NCBI GenBank assembly: GCA_902619805.1
Contig: CACNGC010000002.1
Coordinates: 83,538 to 147,537 of the forward strand
Direction of reading: 5' to 3'
From: an uncultured SAR116 cluster alpha proteobacterium
GTDB lineage: Bacteria > Pseudomonadota > Alphaproteobacteria > Puniceispirillales > Marisalimonadaceae
Length of the DNA stretch: 64,000 nucleotides
Shown: positions 1-9,504 of the stretch, piece after piece
Layout: every line of letters starts with the position of its first letter
How positions within the stretch are numbered: the first letter of the stretch is position 1
Notes under the pieces: model-generated
What the model was told of the DNA's origin: nothing
Databases searched by the model: none
The model's input: the letters and a program-made list of their open reading frames with translations, nothing else
Made by a program: the position numbers and the translations under genes

Positions 1-320
1 ACAGGAATATTGTTAGTTGTTTTTGATTCTCTGTCTTGGATCACAATCCAAAATCCTTTACAAGTTATAAGTAAATTCTTAGGCTTTTCATAATCAATTC
101 TTAATTTCCCTGGTAAATCCAAATATACTTTACCATTACTTACGTTTCCTGAGGGACTTACCTGTATAAAATTTGCTTCTAGTGTAATAAGATTTTCAAA
201 AAATTTTTTAATTTGAATTATTGCTGATTTGTTTTCTTCAACGGCATAGGATGCATGGCAACTTAAAATTATTAAAAAAACATATAAACAAAATTTTATC
301 GTAATTTCTAATTGCTTCAA
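1..320 (-). CDS. lolA: Outer-membrane lipoprotein carrier protein LolA, C-terminally cut by the window edge
   Basis: Periplasmic chaperone that ferries lipoproteins from the LolCDE exporter to the outer membrane. About 106 N-terminal residues are visible and the C-terminus lies outside the window. The start is a hydrophobic signal peptide (KFCLYVFLIILSCHASYA), followed by FIQ, a Gly-rich turn, and the LolA signature around LDLPGKLRIDYEKP. The only usable start is TTG at 318-320, directly after the ftsK stop and in frame with it. No ATG occurs in this frame. A GAGG inside the last ftsK codons lies about 8 nt upstream and can serve as the ribosome site, so translation is probably coupled to ftsK. 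The ftsK-lolA order is common in alphaproteobacteria. The family call rests on the conserved N-terminal motifs alone. Confidence 0.85.
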   Translation of the reverse strand, partial: MKQLEITIKFCLYVFLIILSCHASYAVEENKSAIIQIKKFFENLITLEANFIQVSPSGNVSNGKVYLDLPGKLRIDYEKPKNLLITCKGFWIVIQDRESKTTNNIP

Positions 321-2687
321 TTAAGTATCCTCAATCAAAATATCTCTTTTCCCAGCTCTACCTGGCTTTGACACAACATTATTATCTTCCATTTTTTCAA
401 TTATTGAAGCTGCTCTATTATATCCTATTTTTAAATGTCTTTGAATAAATGAAGTACTTGCTCTTCCTTCTCTAACTACTAAAGCTACAGCTTCGTCGTA
501 TAACTCGTCTCTTGAATTTTTATTGTTATTAAAACTGTTGATATCATTTGGAGAAAAGTGCTCAGGTTCTTCGGTAATACTTTCATCATAATCTGGAATA
601 GATTGATCAGATAAAAATTTTGTTACTTTCTCAACTTCATTATCTTCAACAAAAGGACCATGTACTCGTGTTACTTTACCGCCACCTGCCATATACAACA
701 TGTCTCCCCTTCCAAGCAGCTGTTCAGCACCTTGCTCTCCTAATATTGTTCTACTGTCAATTTTACTTGTAACTTGAAATGAAATTCTGGTTGGAAAATT
801 TGCCTTAATTGTTCCTGTTATAACATCTACAGATGGTCTTTGTGTAGCCATGACAACGTGAATGCCAGCAGCTCTGGCCATTTGAGCTAATCTTTGAACT
901 GTAGCCTCTATATCTTTTCCAGCAACTAACATTAAATCTGCAACTTCATCAATTATTACAACAATATAAGGTAAAGGTGTTAAACTTATTTGTTGATCTT
1001 CAAAAATTGGTTGGCCAGTTTCAGGATCGAAACCAACTTGAATATTTTTTGAGAGAATTTCACCCTTCTTTCTTGCTTGAATTAATCTTTCATTATAACT
1101 GTCAATATTTCGAACACCAAGTTTACTCATGGACATATATCTAGTTTCCATTTCCCTTACAGCCCATTTTAAAGCTATAATTGCTTTATTTGGATCGGTT
1201 ACGACAGGTGTTAGAAGATGAGGAATACCATCATAAACTGATAATTCTAACATTTTAGGATCAATCATAATAAGTCTACAAGTTTCTGGAGTATGTTTAT
1301 ATAATAAAGATAAAATCATTGCATTTATTCCAACCGATTTTCCTGAACCTGTTGTTCCAGCTACAAGTAAATGTGGCATTCTTGCTAAGTCAGCAACAAC
1401 TGGGTATCCTGCTATATTTTTACCAAGACAGACTGGCAGACTAAAATTTGATTTTTGAAATTCCTCGTGTTCTAGGATGTTTCTCAACATCACTGTTTCT
1501 CGTGATTTGTTAGGTAACTCAATACCAATAACATTTTGACCTGGAACCATTGCCACCCTTACAGCCTCAACTGACATTGATCTAGCAATATCATCAGCCA
1601 GTGATATAACCCTTTGACTTCTTAAACCTGGTGCTGGTTGTAAGTCATACCTAGTTACAACTGGACCATACCTAACGGACTCTATATTTCCATTAATTGA
1701 ATAATCTGACAAAACTCCCTCAAGAACTTTTGCATTCATGTCGAGGGTTTCCTTGCTAGGAGGTTTGATATCTTCTGTAAAATCTTTTAGCAAACTTACA
1801 GATGGTAAGATAAATCCACTTTCAGACCCTAATGGTAAGTCATTTTGGTATGAATTGTAATTTTCTTTCTTTTTCTTTAAACTTGGCCCTTTATGGACAT
1901 TTTTAATTAAAATTGGAGTTTTTCTAACTTTTGGTTTTTTTCTACCAATAGAATTTCCTTTAAATTTAAAAAATTTATTTTTAAGCTTATTGAAAAAGCC
2001 AAGCTCATATTTATCCTCTTCTAGTTCACTTTCTCCTTTTTTATAGTTATAAAAAAACAAATTTGAAAACATTGTTAATATCCAAACTAATGGTAAGAAT
2101 ATAGGTCTAAAAATAAATTTAAAAAATTTTATTTCTTTTTCACCGGTAGATAGTATCCAAAAAAATAAAAACAAAGAGATACCTAGGGATGCTAGCCCTA
2201 AAATTGTTTGAGATAAAGTAATGTTAAAAACTATTAGATCAGAGATTTTCCTGGAGAAGGTTAATAATAACCATTCAGATAAACCATTTTGACTAAAGAT
2301 TGGGAAATTAAGACTTAGTTTTTGTATTATATTAGTCTCAAGATAAGTGCCTCCTATTGAACTAAGGAATATCATAAAGATAATTGTAATAATTTTTGTT
2401 TTAAAAAATTTTATATTAGTTTCATTAAATAACTTTAAAGACCATATAAATATAATTGAGGAAAGCAATAATCCAGGTAAAATACCAAACTCTCTTATAA
2501 CTAACCCAGAGATAAATGATCCAATTTTACCAAAAAAATTTTTTGGTATATTCTCGGAGATAATACGCCAGCCAGGATCTTCAGGATGAAATGAAAATAA
2601 AACTAAAAAAAACAAAACAGAACTAAAAAATAAAATTGAAGATAATATTTTATTTATTATTTTAATATAAAAATTACTTTTTTCCAT
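321..2687 (-). CDS. ftsK: DNA translocase FtsK
   Basis: Septum-anchored, hexameric ATP-driven DNA pump that clears and resolves the chromosome terminus at division. The 788 residues hold about four to five N-terminal membrane segments (roughly residues 15-35, 63-83, 95-112, 155-180, 190-213), a short charged linker, then the motor. Walker A AGTTGSGKS lies near residue 446 and a Walker B stretch VVIIDEVADLM near residue 580. The C-terminal winged-helix gamma domain, about residues 720-785 (DELYDEAVALVVREGRAS), is the part that reads KOPS sequences in characterised FtsK. The linker is short compared with E. coli FtsK but typical for alphaproteobacteria. The gene is followed without a gap by lolA and preceded at 31 bp by an aminotransferase on the same strand. 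Confidence 0.97.
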   Translation of the reverse strand: MEKSNFYIKIINKILSSILFFSSVLFFLVLFSFHPEDPGWRIISENIPKNFFGKIGSFISGLVIREFGILPGLLLSSIIFIWSLKLFNETNIKFFKTKIITIIFMIFLSSIGGTYLETNIIQKLSLNFPIFSQNGLSEWLLLTFSRKISDLIVFNITLSQTILGLASLGISLFLFFWILSTGEKEIKFFKFIFRPIFLPLVWILTMFSNLFFYNYKKGESELEEDKYELGFFNKLKNKFFKFKGNSIGRKKPKVRKTPILIKNVHKGPSLKKKKENYNSYQNDLPLGSESGFILPSVSLLKDFTEDIKPPSKETLDMNAKVLEGVLSDYSINGNIESVRYGPVVTRYDLQPAPGLRSQRVISLADDIARSMSVEAVRVAMVPGQNVIGIELPNKSRETVMLRNILEHEEFQKSNFSLPVCLGKNIAGYPVVADLARMPHLLVAGTTGSGKSVGINAMILSLLYKHTPETCRLIMIDPKMLELSVYDGIPHLLTPVVTDPNKAIIALKWAVREMETRYMSMSKLGVRNIDSYNERLIQARKKGEILSKNIQVGFDPETGQPIFEDQQISLTPLPYIVVIIDEVADLMLVAGKDIEATVQRLAQMARAAGIHVVMATQRPSVDVITGTIKANFPTRISFQVTSKIDSRTILGEQGAEQLLGRGDMLYMAGGGKVTRVHGPFVEDNEVEKVTKFLSDQSIPDYDESITEEPEHFSPNDINSFNNNKNSRDELYDEAVALVVREGRASTSFIQRHLKIGYNRAASIIEKMEDNNVVSKPGRAGKRDILIEDT

Positions 2688-2718
2688 ATTTTAATCTTAA
2701 TTATTATTCAAAAAACAT

Positions 2719-3930
2719 TTATTTTTGAGCAATATCCATCTCTAAAAATAAGCAAATACGTTTCATTGTTTCCTCAATAACTTCTTTCTTGTCAACTAAG
2801 GAGATTCTTAAGTATCCTTTACCAGGATTAATACCATTGACAACTTTTGCCATAAAACTTCCTGGCATAACTCTTAAGGAAAATTTTTTCCACAACATTT
2901 TGGCTGCTTTTTTGTCGTCATTGACCTTTAACCAAAGAAAAAAACCTGCATCTGGGATTTTGAAATCTTTATAAAAAGGTTTTAAATATTTTTCTGCAAG
3001 TTCAAAGTTTTGGTCATAATGTAAGCAACCTTCTATTTGATGATTGTCATCGTTATACAATGCGCTTGCAACTTTTTGAACAGGAATAGGAACTGGTGAA
3101 GCACCATTTGAGACCAACAACTTATATTTTTCAATTATAGTTTCGTCTCCAGCTATAAACCCTGCTCTCATTCCACAAGTATTATTTCTTTTTGATAGAG
3201 AATTAAAAATTATTAAATTTTCTAAACTATTGCCTAAACTTGAAGCTGCCTCTAATCCTCCTGGTGGTTTAGATCTGTTCATTCTATAGATATCACTATA
3301 ACATTCATCAATAGCCAAAATGAAATTATATTTTCTAGCAAGTAATATGGCATTTTTTAAATAATCAATGCTAGCAACACTACCATGAGGGTTAGACGGG
3401 GAGCAAATATACATTATTACAGAAGATTTTAATAAATTTTCAGGTAAATTCAAAATATCTGGTAAATAATTATTTTCTGGCAAAGAGTTCAACCAATGTA
3501 CTTTTGATCCACTTGATATACTACCTGCAAACCAAGCATGATAATATGGATTAGTCACAAGGGCGGTAGTTTCTCCAACTTTTAAGTTCTTAGCTAGCAA
3601 GCCTAGGAGATGTAAGGGTTCTCTTGTTCCTGGAACGGGAACTATATTCTTGTTTAATTTTATCAGTTTGTCTGTACCTGGGTATCTTCTTTTTATATAA
3701 TTTAATATGCTATTCCCAAAACTTGGTATTGCTTCACTTGGGGGATATTTTGCCCAATCTTTATAATTCGAGTCTAAAATTTTTTTTGTAAAATCTGGCA
3801 AACCCAATGTAGGTTCACCTAATGACATCTTTATAATTGGATATTTAGGGTTGGGCTCAGTATTTTCTAAAAGAGATGTAAGCCTTCCAAACATCCAGTC
3901 TTTTAAAATATTATAATCTGAGTTTAACAT
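2719..3930 (-). CDS. dapC: Class I/II PLP aminotransferase, DapC-like
   Basis: Fold-type I PLP aminotransferase of 403 residues. Family features visible are SLGEPTLGLPDF at the N-terminus, CSPSNPHGSV, IDECYSDIY, and the PLP-binding lysine in FNSLSKRNN near residue 245, followed by MRAGFIAGD. The layout and motifs match the succinyl-diaminopimelate aminotransferase (DapC) branch, which makes N-succinyl-LL-diaminopimelate for lysine and peptidoglycan synthesis. An aspartate-type aminotransferase with other specificity cannot be excluded from sequence motifs. It lies upstream of ftsK on the same strand with a 31 bp gap, and divergently from the ubiH-like gene across 98 bp. Confidence 0.72.
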   Translation of the reverse strand: MLNSDYNILKDWMFGRLTSLLENTEPNPKYPIIKMSLGEPTLGLPDFTKKILDSNYKDWAKYPPSEAIPSFGNSILNYIKRRYPGTDKLIKLNKNIVPVPGTREPLHLLGLLAKNLKVGETTALVTNPYYHAWFAGSISSGSKVHWLNSLPENNYLPDILNLPENLLKSSVIMYICSPSNPHGSVASIDYLKNAILLARKYNFILAIDECYSDIYRMNRSKPPGGLEAASSLGNSLENLIIFNSLSKRNNTCGMRAGFIAGDETIIEKYKLLVSNGASPVPIPVQKVASALYNDDNHQIEGCLHYDQNFELAEKYLKPFYKDFKIPDAGFFLWLKVNDDKKAAKMLWKKFSLRVMPGSFMAKVVNGINPGKGYLRISLVDKKEVIEETMKRICLFLEMDIAQK

Positions 3931-4028
3931 TTTAAAACCTCAAACAATTTTTACATTTATTTATTTATATTATACTGGTAAATTTTGAAACTAATATAAT
4001 TGTGTTATTTAACTAAATGAGACCATAA

Positions 4029-5231
4029 ATGGCTATTGAAAACATATCGCAAGAAAATTTTCATAAAATATGTGTTGTTGGTGGAGGAATAACAGGGGCT
4101 ATGATGGTCTTACTGTTAAAAAATTCAAAAATGTTCAAGTTGAGTGATATATGTTGGGTTAAACCAAGTTTAAAATTAAAAAATGATTTAAGAACGACGT
4201 TTTTCAACAATACTAGTTTGGAATTGCTAAATAATTTGAATATTTTAGATAAACTAAAAAAAAATGATTATACGCCAGTAAAAAGTATTCAAGTATTTGG
4301 TCCTAATCATAGTTTACCATTAGAATGGGATTATGTTGATACAAAAAGAGAATTTGGTGCAGTAATCAAAAATGCTATTGTTTTAAATATCCTAGAAAAG
4401 GAACTTAAAGACATAAAACAATATGAAAGTTTTGTAAATAATACTAAATCAAACCAATTTGAAAGAACTATATATTTAGAAAATAAAAAATCTATAAATA
4501 CACATTTAGTTTTATCTGCAGATGGTAAGAACTCTTACTTTAGAAAATTACTTTCTATAAATACAATAAACAAAAAAACCAAACACATAGTGATTTCTGG
4601 ATTTTTGAAACAATCAAAAAACCATAACTCAAATGCTATTCAAGCATTTACGAATATAGGACCAGTTGGAATACTTCCATATGAGAATAAAAATCTAGTT
4701 AATTTTGTTCAAAGTATTGAAAAAGTTGAGTGTGAAAAAATTTTATCAAAAGAAAATCCAGAATATTTTATTTGCAGTGAGTTAAATAAATTTTTTTCAC
4801 ATATTGATCTAAATTTTAGTCCTATAAAAAAAATTAATAATATAGAAAACAAATTATCATATTGGGATCTCAACTTAAACCTTGTGTTAAATCCAACATC
4901 CTCAAGAGCAGTCTTAATAGGTGATGCTGCTCATTCGATCCATCCTCTAGCGGGGCAAGGACTAAACCTATCTTTAAGAGATTGTGTTTCTATATTAAAT
5001 GCAATAAAAAATTGTTTGAAATTTGGACGTGATCTTGGTGATGAATCTATTTTAAAATTTTACAAGAAAGAAAGACTTCCACGAACCATTTCTATGACAG
5101 CTTTTACTAACTTTATGTTTTTTGGGTTTACTTCAACTTCAGAGAAAACACAATCATTACTTACAAAAGGCATGGAAAATTTAAATAAAACAAAAATAAA
5201 AAATATATTTAGAGATTTGGCATCACTTTGA
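4029..5231 (+). CDS. FAD-dependent ubiquinone-biosynthesis hydroxylase, UbiH/UbiF/Coq6 family
   Basis: Flavoprotein monooxygenase of 400 residues, probably hydroxylating the ubiquinone ring precursor at the membrane. The N-terminal dinucleotide-binding motif VVGGGITGAMM lies at about residues 16-26. The second FAD motif GDAAHSIHPLAGQGLNLSL lies at about residues 298-316, and that GDAAH.mhP.aGqGlN pattern is diagnostic for this family. The ring position hydroxylated (C5, C6 or C1) cannot be told from sequence here. Its lysine/asparagine content is high, in line with its neighbours. It converges with the DUF971 gene, leaving a single base between their stops. Confidence 0.88.
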   Translation: MAIENISQENFHKICVVGGGITGAMMVLLLKNSKMFKLSDICWVKPSLKLKNDLRTTFFNNTSLELLNNLNILDKLKKNDYTPVKSIQVFGPNHSLPLEWDYVDTKREFGAVIKNAIVLNILEKELKDIKQYESFVNNTKSNQFERTIYLENKKSINTHLVLSADGKNSYFRKLLSINTINKKTKHIVISGFLKQSKNHNSNAIQAFTNIGPVGILPYENKNLVNFVQSIEKVECEKILSKENPEYFICSELNKFFSHIDLNFSPIKKINNIENKLSYWDLNLNLVLNPTSSRAVLIGDAAHSIHPLAGQGLNLSLRDCVSILNAIKNCLKFGRDLGDESILKFYKKERLPRTISMTAFTNFMFFGFTSTSEKTQSLLTKGMENLNKTKIKNIFRDLASL

Positions 5232-5232
5232 T

Positions 5233-5559
5233 TTATAAAGAATTGTAATATTCTTGTAGGTACTTATCATGATTTTTTCCATAATCGTATAATAATCCCC
5301 AACTATAAATCCCTGATGAGTGATTATCAGAAAAAATGATTCTAATAGCATAATTACCAACGGGTTCAATTTGATCAATTAGAATGTTTTCTTTATTTCT
5401 CACAATAATCTTGGGACCTCCATGACCTTGAACGTCAGCAGAGGGACTTTCTACTCTCAATAATTCTGATAAAATATTGAACTTAGTGTTATCATCAAAA
5501 TGAATTGACAAATATTTACCATTATCTTTTCTTTTAATTAAGATTGGAGTAGCTTCCAT
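5233..5559 (-). CDS. DUF971 / gamma-butyrobetaine hydroxylase N-terminal-like protein
   Basis: Small protein of 108 residues formed by one DUF971 domain, recognisable by the run RIIFSDNHSSGIYSWGLLYD near the C-terminus and the L-x-V-ESPSADVQGHG stretch in the middle. The same fold forms the N-terminal domain of gamma-butyrobetaine and trimethyllysine hydroxylases. In bacteria the stand-alone form is linked to iron-sulfur or Mrp-associated functions, but its exact role is not settled. Zinc-binding cysteines found in some homologues are absent. It sits 45 bp downstream of the LON-domain gene on the same strand, so the two may be co-transcribed. Confidence 0.85.
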   Translation of the reverse strand: MEATPILIKRKDNGKYLSIHFDDNTKFNILSELLRVESPSADVQGHGGPKIIVRNKENILIDQIEPVGNYAIRIIFSDNHSSGIYSWGLLYDYGKNHDKYLQEYYNSL

Positions 5560-5603
5560 ATAATTTTCCTTCGATTAACTCAAAATTAACATTTAAAATC
5601 AAT

Positions 5604-6260
5604 TTAATGCTTAATTGTATTAGAAATATTTTCTTCGCTAATATAACTATCTAATATAGTTTGAAGTAATTTTTCTCTTTTTGAAATAGAAGTTGTTTCT
5701 AACAAAAGTTGTTTTTCATTATTGGCTAAAGGACATATCATTGTTATTTGGTCAACAAAATTATAATCATTAAATGTGTCAATTGCATCCGTATTTGCTC
5801 TAATGTTTTTTGATTTAAAATATTTTTTCAAGGTTTTCTTTAAAGTACTAAAATCTGAGGACTTTGCATTTATGTTCAAATCCTTACTAAAATTTTCCCA
5901 AGAAATATTTGCTTCTTTGTAATCTTTTTCATTGGTTTTTTCTGAAATTAAATTAAATCTACTTAAACCTTTGAGAGTAATTAAATATCTATTATCATCA
6001 GTTTCTTCAAATTTAATGATTTTACCAGCACATCCAACTCTGTAAAATGCAGATTTTTCATCACTTTTATTTAAGTTTTTTGGCTGTATCATGCCAATTA
6101 ATCTATTTTTATTTGAGATTGCGTTATCTACCATTTTTAAATAACGAGTTTCAAAAATATTTAATGGAAGATAAGTATCTGGAAACATTACGACACCTAC
6201 CAATGGAAATATTGGAATGATATTTGGTAAATTTATTTCTTTTTCAAAATCGTCAACCAT
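5604..6260 (-). CDS. LON-domain (Lon substrate-binding domain) protein
   Basis: Protein of 218 residues that is almost entirely a LON substrate-recognition domain. It shows NIIPIFPLVGVVMFPDTYLPL and the conserved LNIFETRYLKMV near residues 32-45, plus YRVGCAGKI around residue 75. It lacks the AAA+ and protease domains of Lon itself, so it is not a protease. This stand-alone form is widespread in alphaproteobacteria, usually next to a thioredoxin-TPR gene as here (14 bp upstream on the same strand). A role in protein quality control is an inference from the domain and this neighbour. Confidence 0.9.
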   Translation of the reverse strand: MVDDFEKEINLPNIIPIFPLVGVVMFPDTYLPLNIFETRYLKMVDNAISNKNRLIGMIQPKNLNKSDEKSAFYRVGCAGKIIKFEETDDNRYLITLKGLSRFNLISEKTNEKDYKEANISWENFSKDLNINAKSSDFSTLKKTLKKYFKSKNIRANTDAIDTFNDYNFVDQITMICPLANNEKQLLLETTSISKREKLLQTILDSYISEENISNTIKH

Positions 6261-6274
6261 TTAATTTGTCCTTA

Positions 6275-7177
6275 TTAAGAAAATAATAATGTTGCTAACT
6301 TTTTTCTGGCACTAATTGTCTCTTTTGCTTCAATACCTGCTGATGAAAAAAATTCTAGCAACTGCTTTCTGGCTGCTTGTTCATTCCATTCTTTGTCTAT
6401 TTTAATAGATTTCAATAGCATTTCAAAAGAATCTTCAATCTTACCTATACCAAATAAAGCAATTGCCATTTGTAATAAATAATCTAAATTGTCTGGTTGT
6501 TTTTGTAATTTTTTTTCTAAATCTTTGATACTTCCTTTTGCCATAAAAGCCTTTTCAGAAGTTTCAAGCAATGAAATTGCTTCTTCAACTGGCTTAGAAT
6601 TTTTTATTTCTGGAGCTAAATTATCAATTAATTCTTTTGTTTCGTTAAACTTATCTAACCCAATCATTGATCGAATAAGATTTCCAAAACCAATGTGATT
6701 TTCTGGATCTATAGCTAAAATCTTTTGAGAAATTTCAAAAGACTTACTCCAATCCCTTATTTCTATAAGTTCTTTTGCACTTAAAATTAAATCTTCAACT
6801 TCTTGTCCAGGACCAGATAAACTTGCTGATTTTTTAACAAATTCTATTATTTCACTTTTTGATTTAGCTCCTTGAAATCCGTCAACAACTTTACCTTCAA
6901 AAAAAGTATAGATCGTAGGAATAGATTGAATTCTTAATTGTGCAGCAATATTCTGATTTTGATCAATATCAATTTTAGCTAAAATTAACTCTTGTCCATA
7001 ACCTTTAACAGCATCTTCTAATAAAGGTGTAAGGGTTTTACAAGGTTCACACCATGGAGCCCAAAAATCAACTATGACTGGCTTTGTTTTGGAAAGTTCT
7101 ACAACTTCACTCATAAATGTTTCTTCATTTACATTTATAATATTGCTCGCTGTTGAGATTAAATCATTGTTTTCCAT
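6275..7177 (-). CDS. cnoX: Thioredoxin-domain/TPR chaperedoxin, CnoX (YbbN)-like
   Basis: Two-part protein of 300 residues. Residues about 18-120 are a thioredoxin domain with the active site WAPWCEPCK near residue 42, followed by the cis-proline segment IQSIPTIYTFF. Residues about 125-295 are TPR-like helical repeats. This is the architecture of CnoX/YbbN, a holdase that protects proteins from oxidative aggregation and hands them to GroEL and DnaK. Both active-site cysteines are kept, so unlike E. coli CnoX it could also act as a disulfide reductase. The gene leads a probable unit with the LON-domain and DUF971 genes. It diverges from the Gfo/Idh gene over about 150 bp. Confidence 0.85.
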   Translation of the reverse strand: MENNDLISTASNIINVNEETFMSEVVELSKTKPVIVDFWAPWCEPCKTLTPLLEDAVKGYGQELILAKIDIDQNQNIAAQLRIQSIPTIYTFFEGKVVDGFQGAKSKSEIIEFVKKSASLSGPGQEVEDLILSAKELIEIRDWSKSFEISQKILAIDPENHIGFGNLIRSMIGLDKFNETKELIDNLAPEIKNSKPVEEAISLLETSEKAFMAKGSIKDLEKKLQKQPDNLDYLLQMAIALFGIGKIEDSFEMLLKSIKIDKEWNEQAARKQLLEFFSSAGIEAKETISARKKLATLLFS

Positions 7178-7330
7178 TATTAAGACTCCTGATTATGAAT
7201 TATTGATATGGTTGTCAGCAAATAATATTTCAACAATTTATTACAAAATACTACAATTGACCAATGACTAAAGTGTATGTATCTAAAGAGTTGATAATGA
7301 TTCAACCTAAAATGAAAATTATAACGTAAG

Positions 7331-8281
7331 ATGACAAGAGAATTAAACATTGCTCTGATTGGTTGTGGTAACTGGGGAAAAAATATAGCTAGAAATTTAC
7401 ATCAAATGGGGGTTCTTGCATGTATATGTGACTCAAATACAAAATTATCAGAAAAACTCAGTTATGACTATTCACTACCAAATTTAGAACTAAATAAAAT
7501 TTTTAAAGATCAAAACATCAATGCAATTGTAATTGCTTCACCAGCAATAACACATAAAGATCTAGCAACTGAAGCTCTAAAAAATGATAAAGATGTATTT
7601 ATAGAAAAACCATTTTGTTTGTCATTGCCCGATGCTCAAAAACTTTCAGAATTAGCTACAGATAAAAATAAAGTTTTGATGGTTGGCCATTTACTAAATT
7701 ATCATAACGCTTTTGTAAAAATGAAAGAACTTATCAAAAATGGTAAAATAGGTATTTTACAAAACATTCGAGCTAATCGCCTCGCTCTAGGTGCTATTAG
7801 AACAGAAGAATCTGTGATTTATGATTTATCCGCTCACGACATTTCCATGATACTTTCTATTGTAAAAGAATTACCTATTGGGGTAAATGTTCAATCAATT
7901 CATCATCATAATAATATTGGACCAGACGCAGTCAGTATAAAATTATCATTTTCAAGAGGTGTAACCGCATTGATTAATTCTGATTGGATGTGTCCGTACA
8001 AAGAACATTTATTTTCTGTAATTGGAACAAAAGGATCACTCATTTTTGACGACACAAAAAATTGGTCAGAAAAATTGCTATATAATCCATCATTTGTAAC
8101 AAACAAAAATACAATTAAGACTTTACCAACTGAAAAAATTAAAATCCAAGAAAACGAACCCCTTAAAAGTGAATTAAAAGAATTTTTAAACTGTATATAT
8201 GCAAGAAAAAGCCCTTTAACAGACCATAAAGAAGCTGTAAAAGTTCAAACTGTTATAGATATGATAGACAAAAAAATTTGA
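7331..8281 (+). CDS. Gfo/Idh/MocA-family NAD(P)-dependent oxidoreductase
   Basis: Oxidoreductase of 316 residues with an N-terminal Rossmann domain (IALIGCGNWGKNIARN, residues about 6-21) and the family EKPF motif near residue 92, which places the catalytic lysine. The C-terminal half is the alpha/beta substrate domain, with SAHDISMILSI around residue 165. Family members oxidise or dehydrogenate sugars, inositols or nucleotide-sugars. The next gene, 17 bp downstream, is a sugar aminotransferase. That pairing is typical of nucleotide-sugar pathways in which a 3-keto sugar is made and then aminated (WlbA/WlbE-like), so an activated amino-sugar for surface polysaccharide is the likely product. 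Exact substrate unknown. Confidence 0.85.
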   Translation: MTRELNIALIGCGNWGKNIARNLHQMGVLACICDSNTKLSEKLSYDYSLPNLELNKIFKDQNINAIVIASPAITHKDLATEALKNDKDVFIEKPFCLSLPDAQKLSELATDKNKVLMVGHLLNYHNAFVKMKELIKNGKIGILQNIRANRLALGAIRTEESVIYDLSAHDISMILSIVKELPIGVNVQSIHHHNNIGPDAVSIKLSFSRGVTALINSDWMCPYKEHLFSVIGTKGSLIFDDTKNWSEKLLYNPSFVTNKNTIKTLPTEKIKIQENEPLKSELKEFLNCIYARKSPLTDHKEAVKVQTVIDMIDKKI

Positions 8282-8298
8282 GAGAATAAAATAGACTT

Positions 8299-9438
8299 AT
8301 GATTCCATTTATAGATCTAAATGCTCAACAAAAACTAATTCGTGATAAAATAGATAAGCGTATTAATCAAGTTCTTGATCATGGACAATATATTTTAGGC
8401 CCAGAAGTAAAAGAACTTGAAGATAAACTTAGTTCATTTACAGGCTCTAAGTATGTGTTATGTTGCTCAAGCGGAACAGATGCATTGTTATTATCTTTGC
8501 TTGGCCTAAAAATTAAACCTGGTGATGGTGTTATTGTACCTGCTTTTACTTTCGCTTCGTCTGCTGAGGTTATGCCTTTGCTCGGTGCTATTCCAATTTT
8601 CGTGGATGTTAAGCGTGATACCTTCAATATGGATCCAACTAAACTGCCTGACTCTCTAAATACTGCCAAGGTCTTAGGTATTGATGTAAAAGGGATAATG
8701 CCTATTGGTTTGTTCGGTCAACCAGCGGAGATGGATTTAATAAATGATTTTGCAAAAAGTAATAATTTATGGGTTCTTGATGATGCTGCACAATCATTTG
8801 GAGGTAAATATAAAGACAAAATTGTTGGAAATTTATCTGAAGCAGCTGCAACATCTTTCTTTCCTGCAAAACCGCTAGGTTGTTATGGGGATGGAGGGGC
8901 AGTTTTTACAAATGATAAAAAAATTTATGAAATAGCAAATTCTTCTCATATACATGGTATGGGAAAAAAAAGGTATGAATACGATAGGATAGGAATGAAT
9001 GCTCGTATGTCTACAATTCAAGCTGCCATATTATTAGAAAAACTTGAAATATTTCCAGATGAGTTGCAAAAAAGACAGATAGTAGCAGATAACTATAATA
9101 AAAACTTAAGCTCTCTAAATCTCAGTATTGAATTGCCGGAAATTCACAAAAATTTCAAAAGTAGTTGGGCCCAATATACAATCATACTCCCAAAAAACAT
9201 CAATAGAGACAAACTACAAGAATATTTAAAATCAAAAAACATTCCTACTGCAGTTTATTATCCAATACCTCTAAATGAACACAAACCTTATAATAAATAT
9301 CCAGTATCTAAAAGTGGCCTAGATGTTACATACTATTTATCTAAAAATGTTTTGTCTTTACCCATGCACCCGTATTTAAAGGAAGACGAGATCATTTATA
9401 TTTCTGAGAATATATATAATTTTATAAAAAAACACTAA
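8299..9438 (+). CDS. DegT/DnrJ/EryC1/StrS-family PLP sugar aminotransferase
   Basis: PLP-dependent nucleotide-sugar aminotransferase of 379 residues. It begins with the family start IPFIDLNAQQKLI, then has SSGTDALLLSLLGL (phosphate-binding turn), VPAFTFASSAEVM, the aspartate in VLDDAAQSFGG, and the PLP lysine in SFFPAKPLGCYGDGGA near residue 191. HGMGKKRYEYDRIGMNARMS and the C-terminal YPIPLNEHKPYN are also characteristic. It most likely aminates the keto-sugar made by the preceding Gfo/Idh enzyme, feeding amino-sugar units into LPS or capsule. It ends just upstream of the tRNA-Gly gene that carries the integrated element. Confidence 0.92.
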   Translation: MIPFIDLNAQQKLIRDKIDKRINQVLDHGQYILGPEVKELEDKLSSFTGSKYVLCCSSGTDALLLSLLGLKIKPGDGVIVPAFTFASSAEVMPLLGAIPIFVDVKRDTFNMDPTKLPDSLNTAKVLGIDVKGIMPIGLFGQPAEMDLINDFAKSNNLWVLDDAAQSFGGKYKDKIVGNLSEAAATSFFPAKPLGCYGDGGAVFTNDKKIYEIANSSHIHGMGKKRYEYDRIGMNARMSTIQAAILLEKLEIFPDELQKRQIVADNYNKNLSSLNLSIELPEIHKNFKSSWAQYTIILPKNINRDKLQEYLKSKNIPTAVYYPIPLNEHKPYNKYPVSKSGLDVTYYLSKNVLSLPMHPYLKEDEIIYISENIYNFIKKH

Positions 9439-9462
9439 GATAGATAATTTTTTTGTTTTTCC

Positions 9463-9490
9463 TTGATACTATTGATTAGAATGTTATATT
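9463..9490 (+). promoter_or_regulatory. Probable sigma70-type promoter of tRNA-Gly
   Basis: TTGATA (9463-9468) and TATATT (9485-9490) are separated by 16 bp, placing a start near 9497, about 8 bp before the mature tRNA. Both boxes are close to consensus, but the surrounding DNA is AT-rich, so this is suggestive only. No similar pair precedes the partial tRNA copy near 12030. Confidence 0.45.
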
Positions 9491-9504
9491 TCAAAAAAAA
9501 TTAA

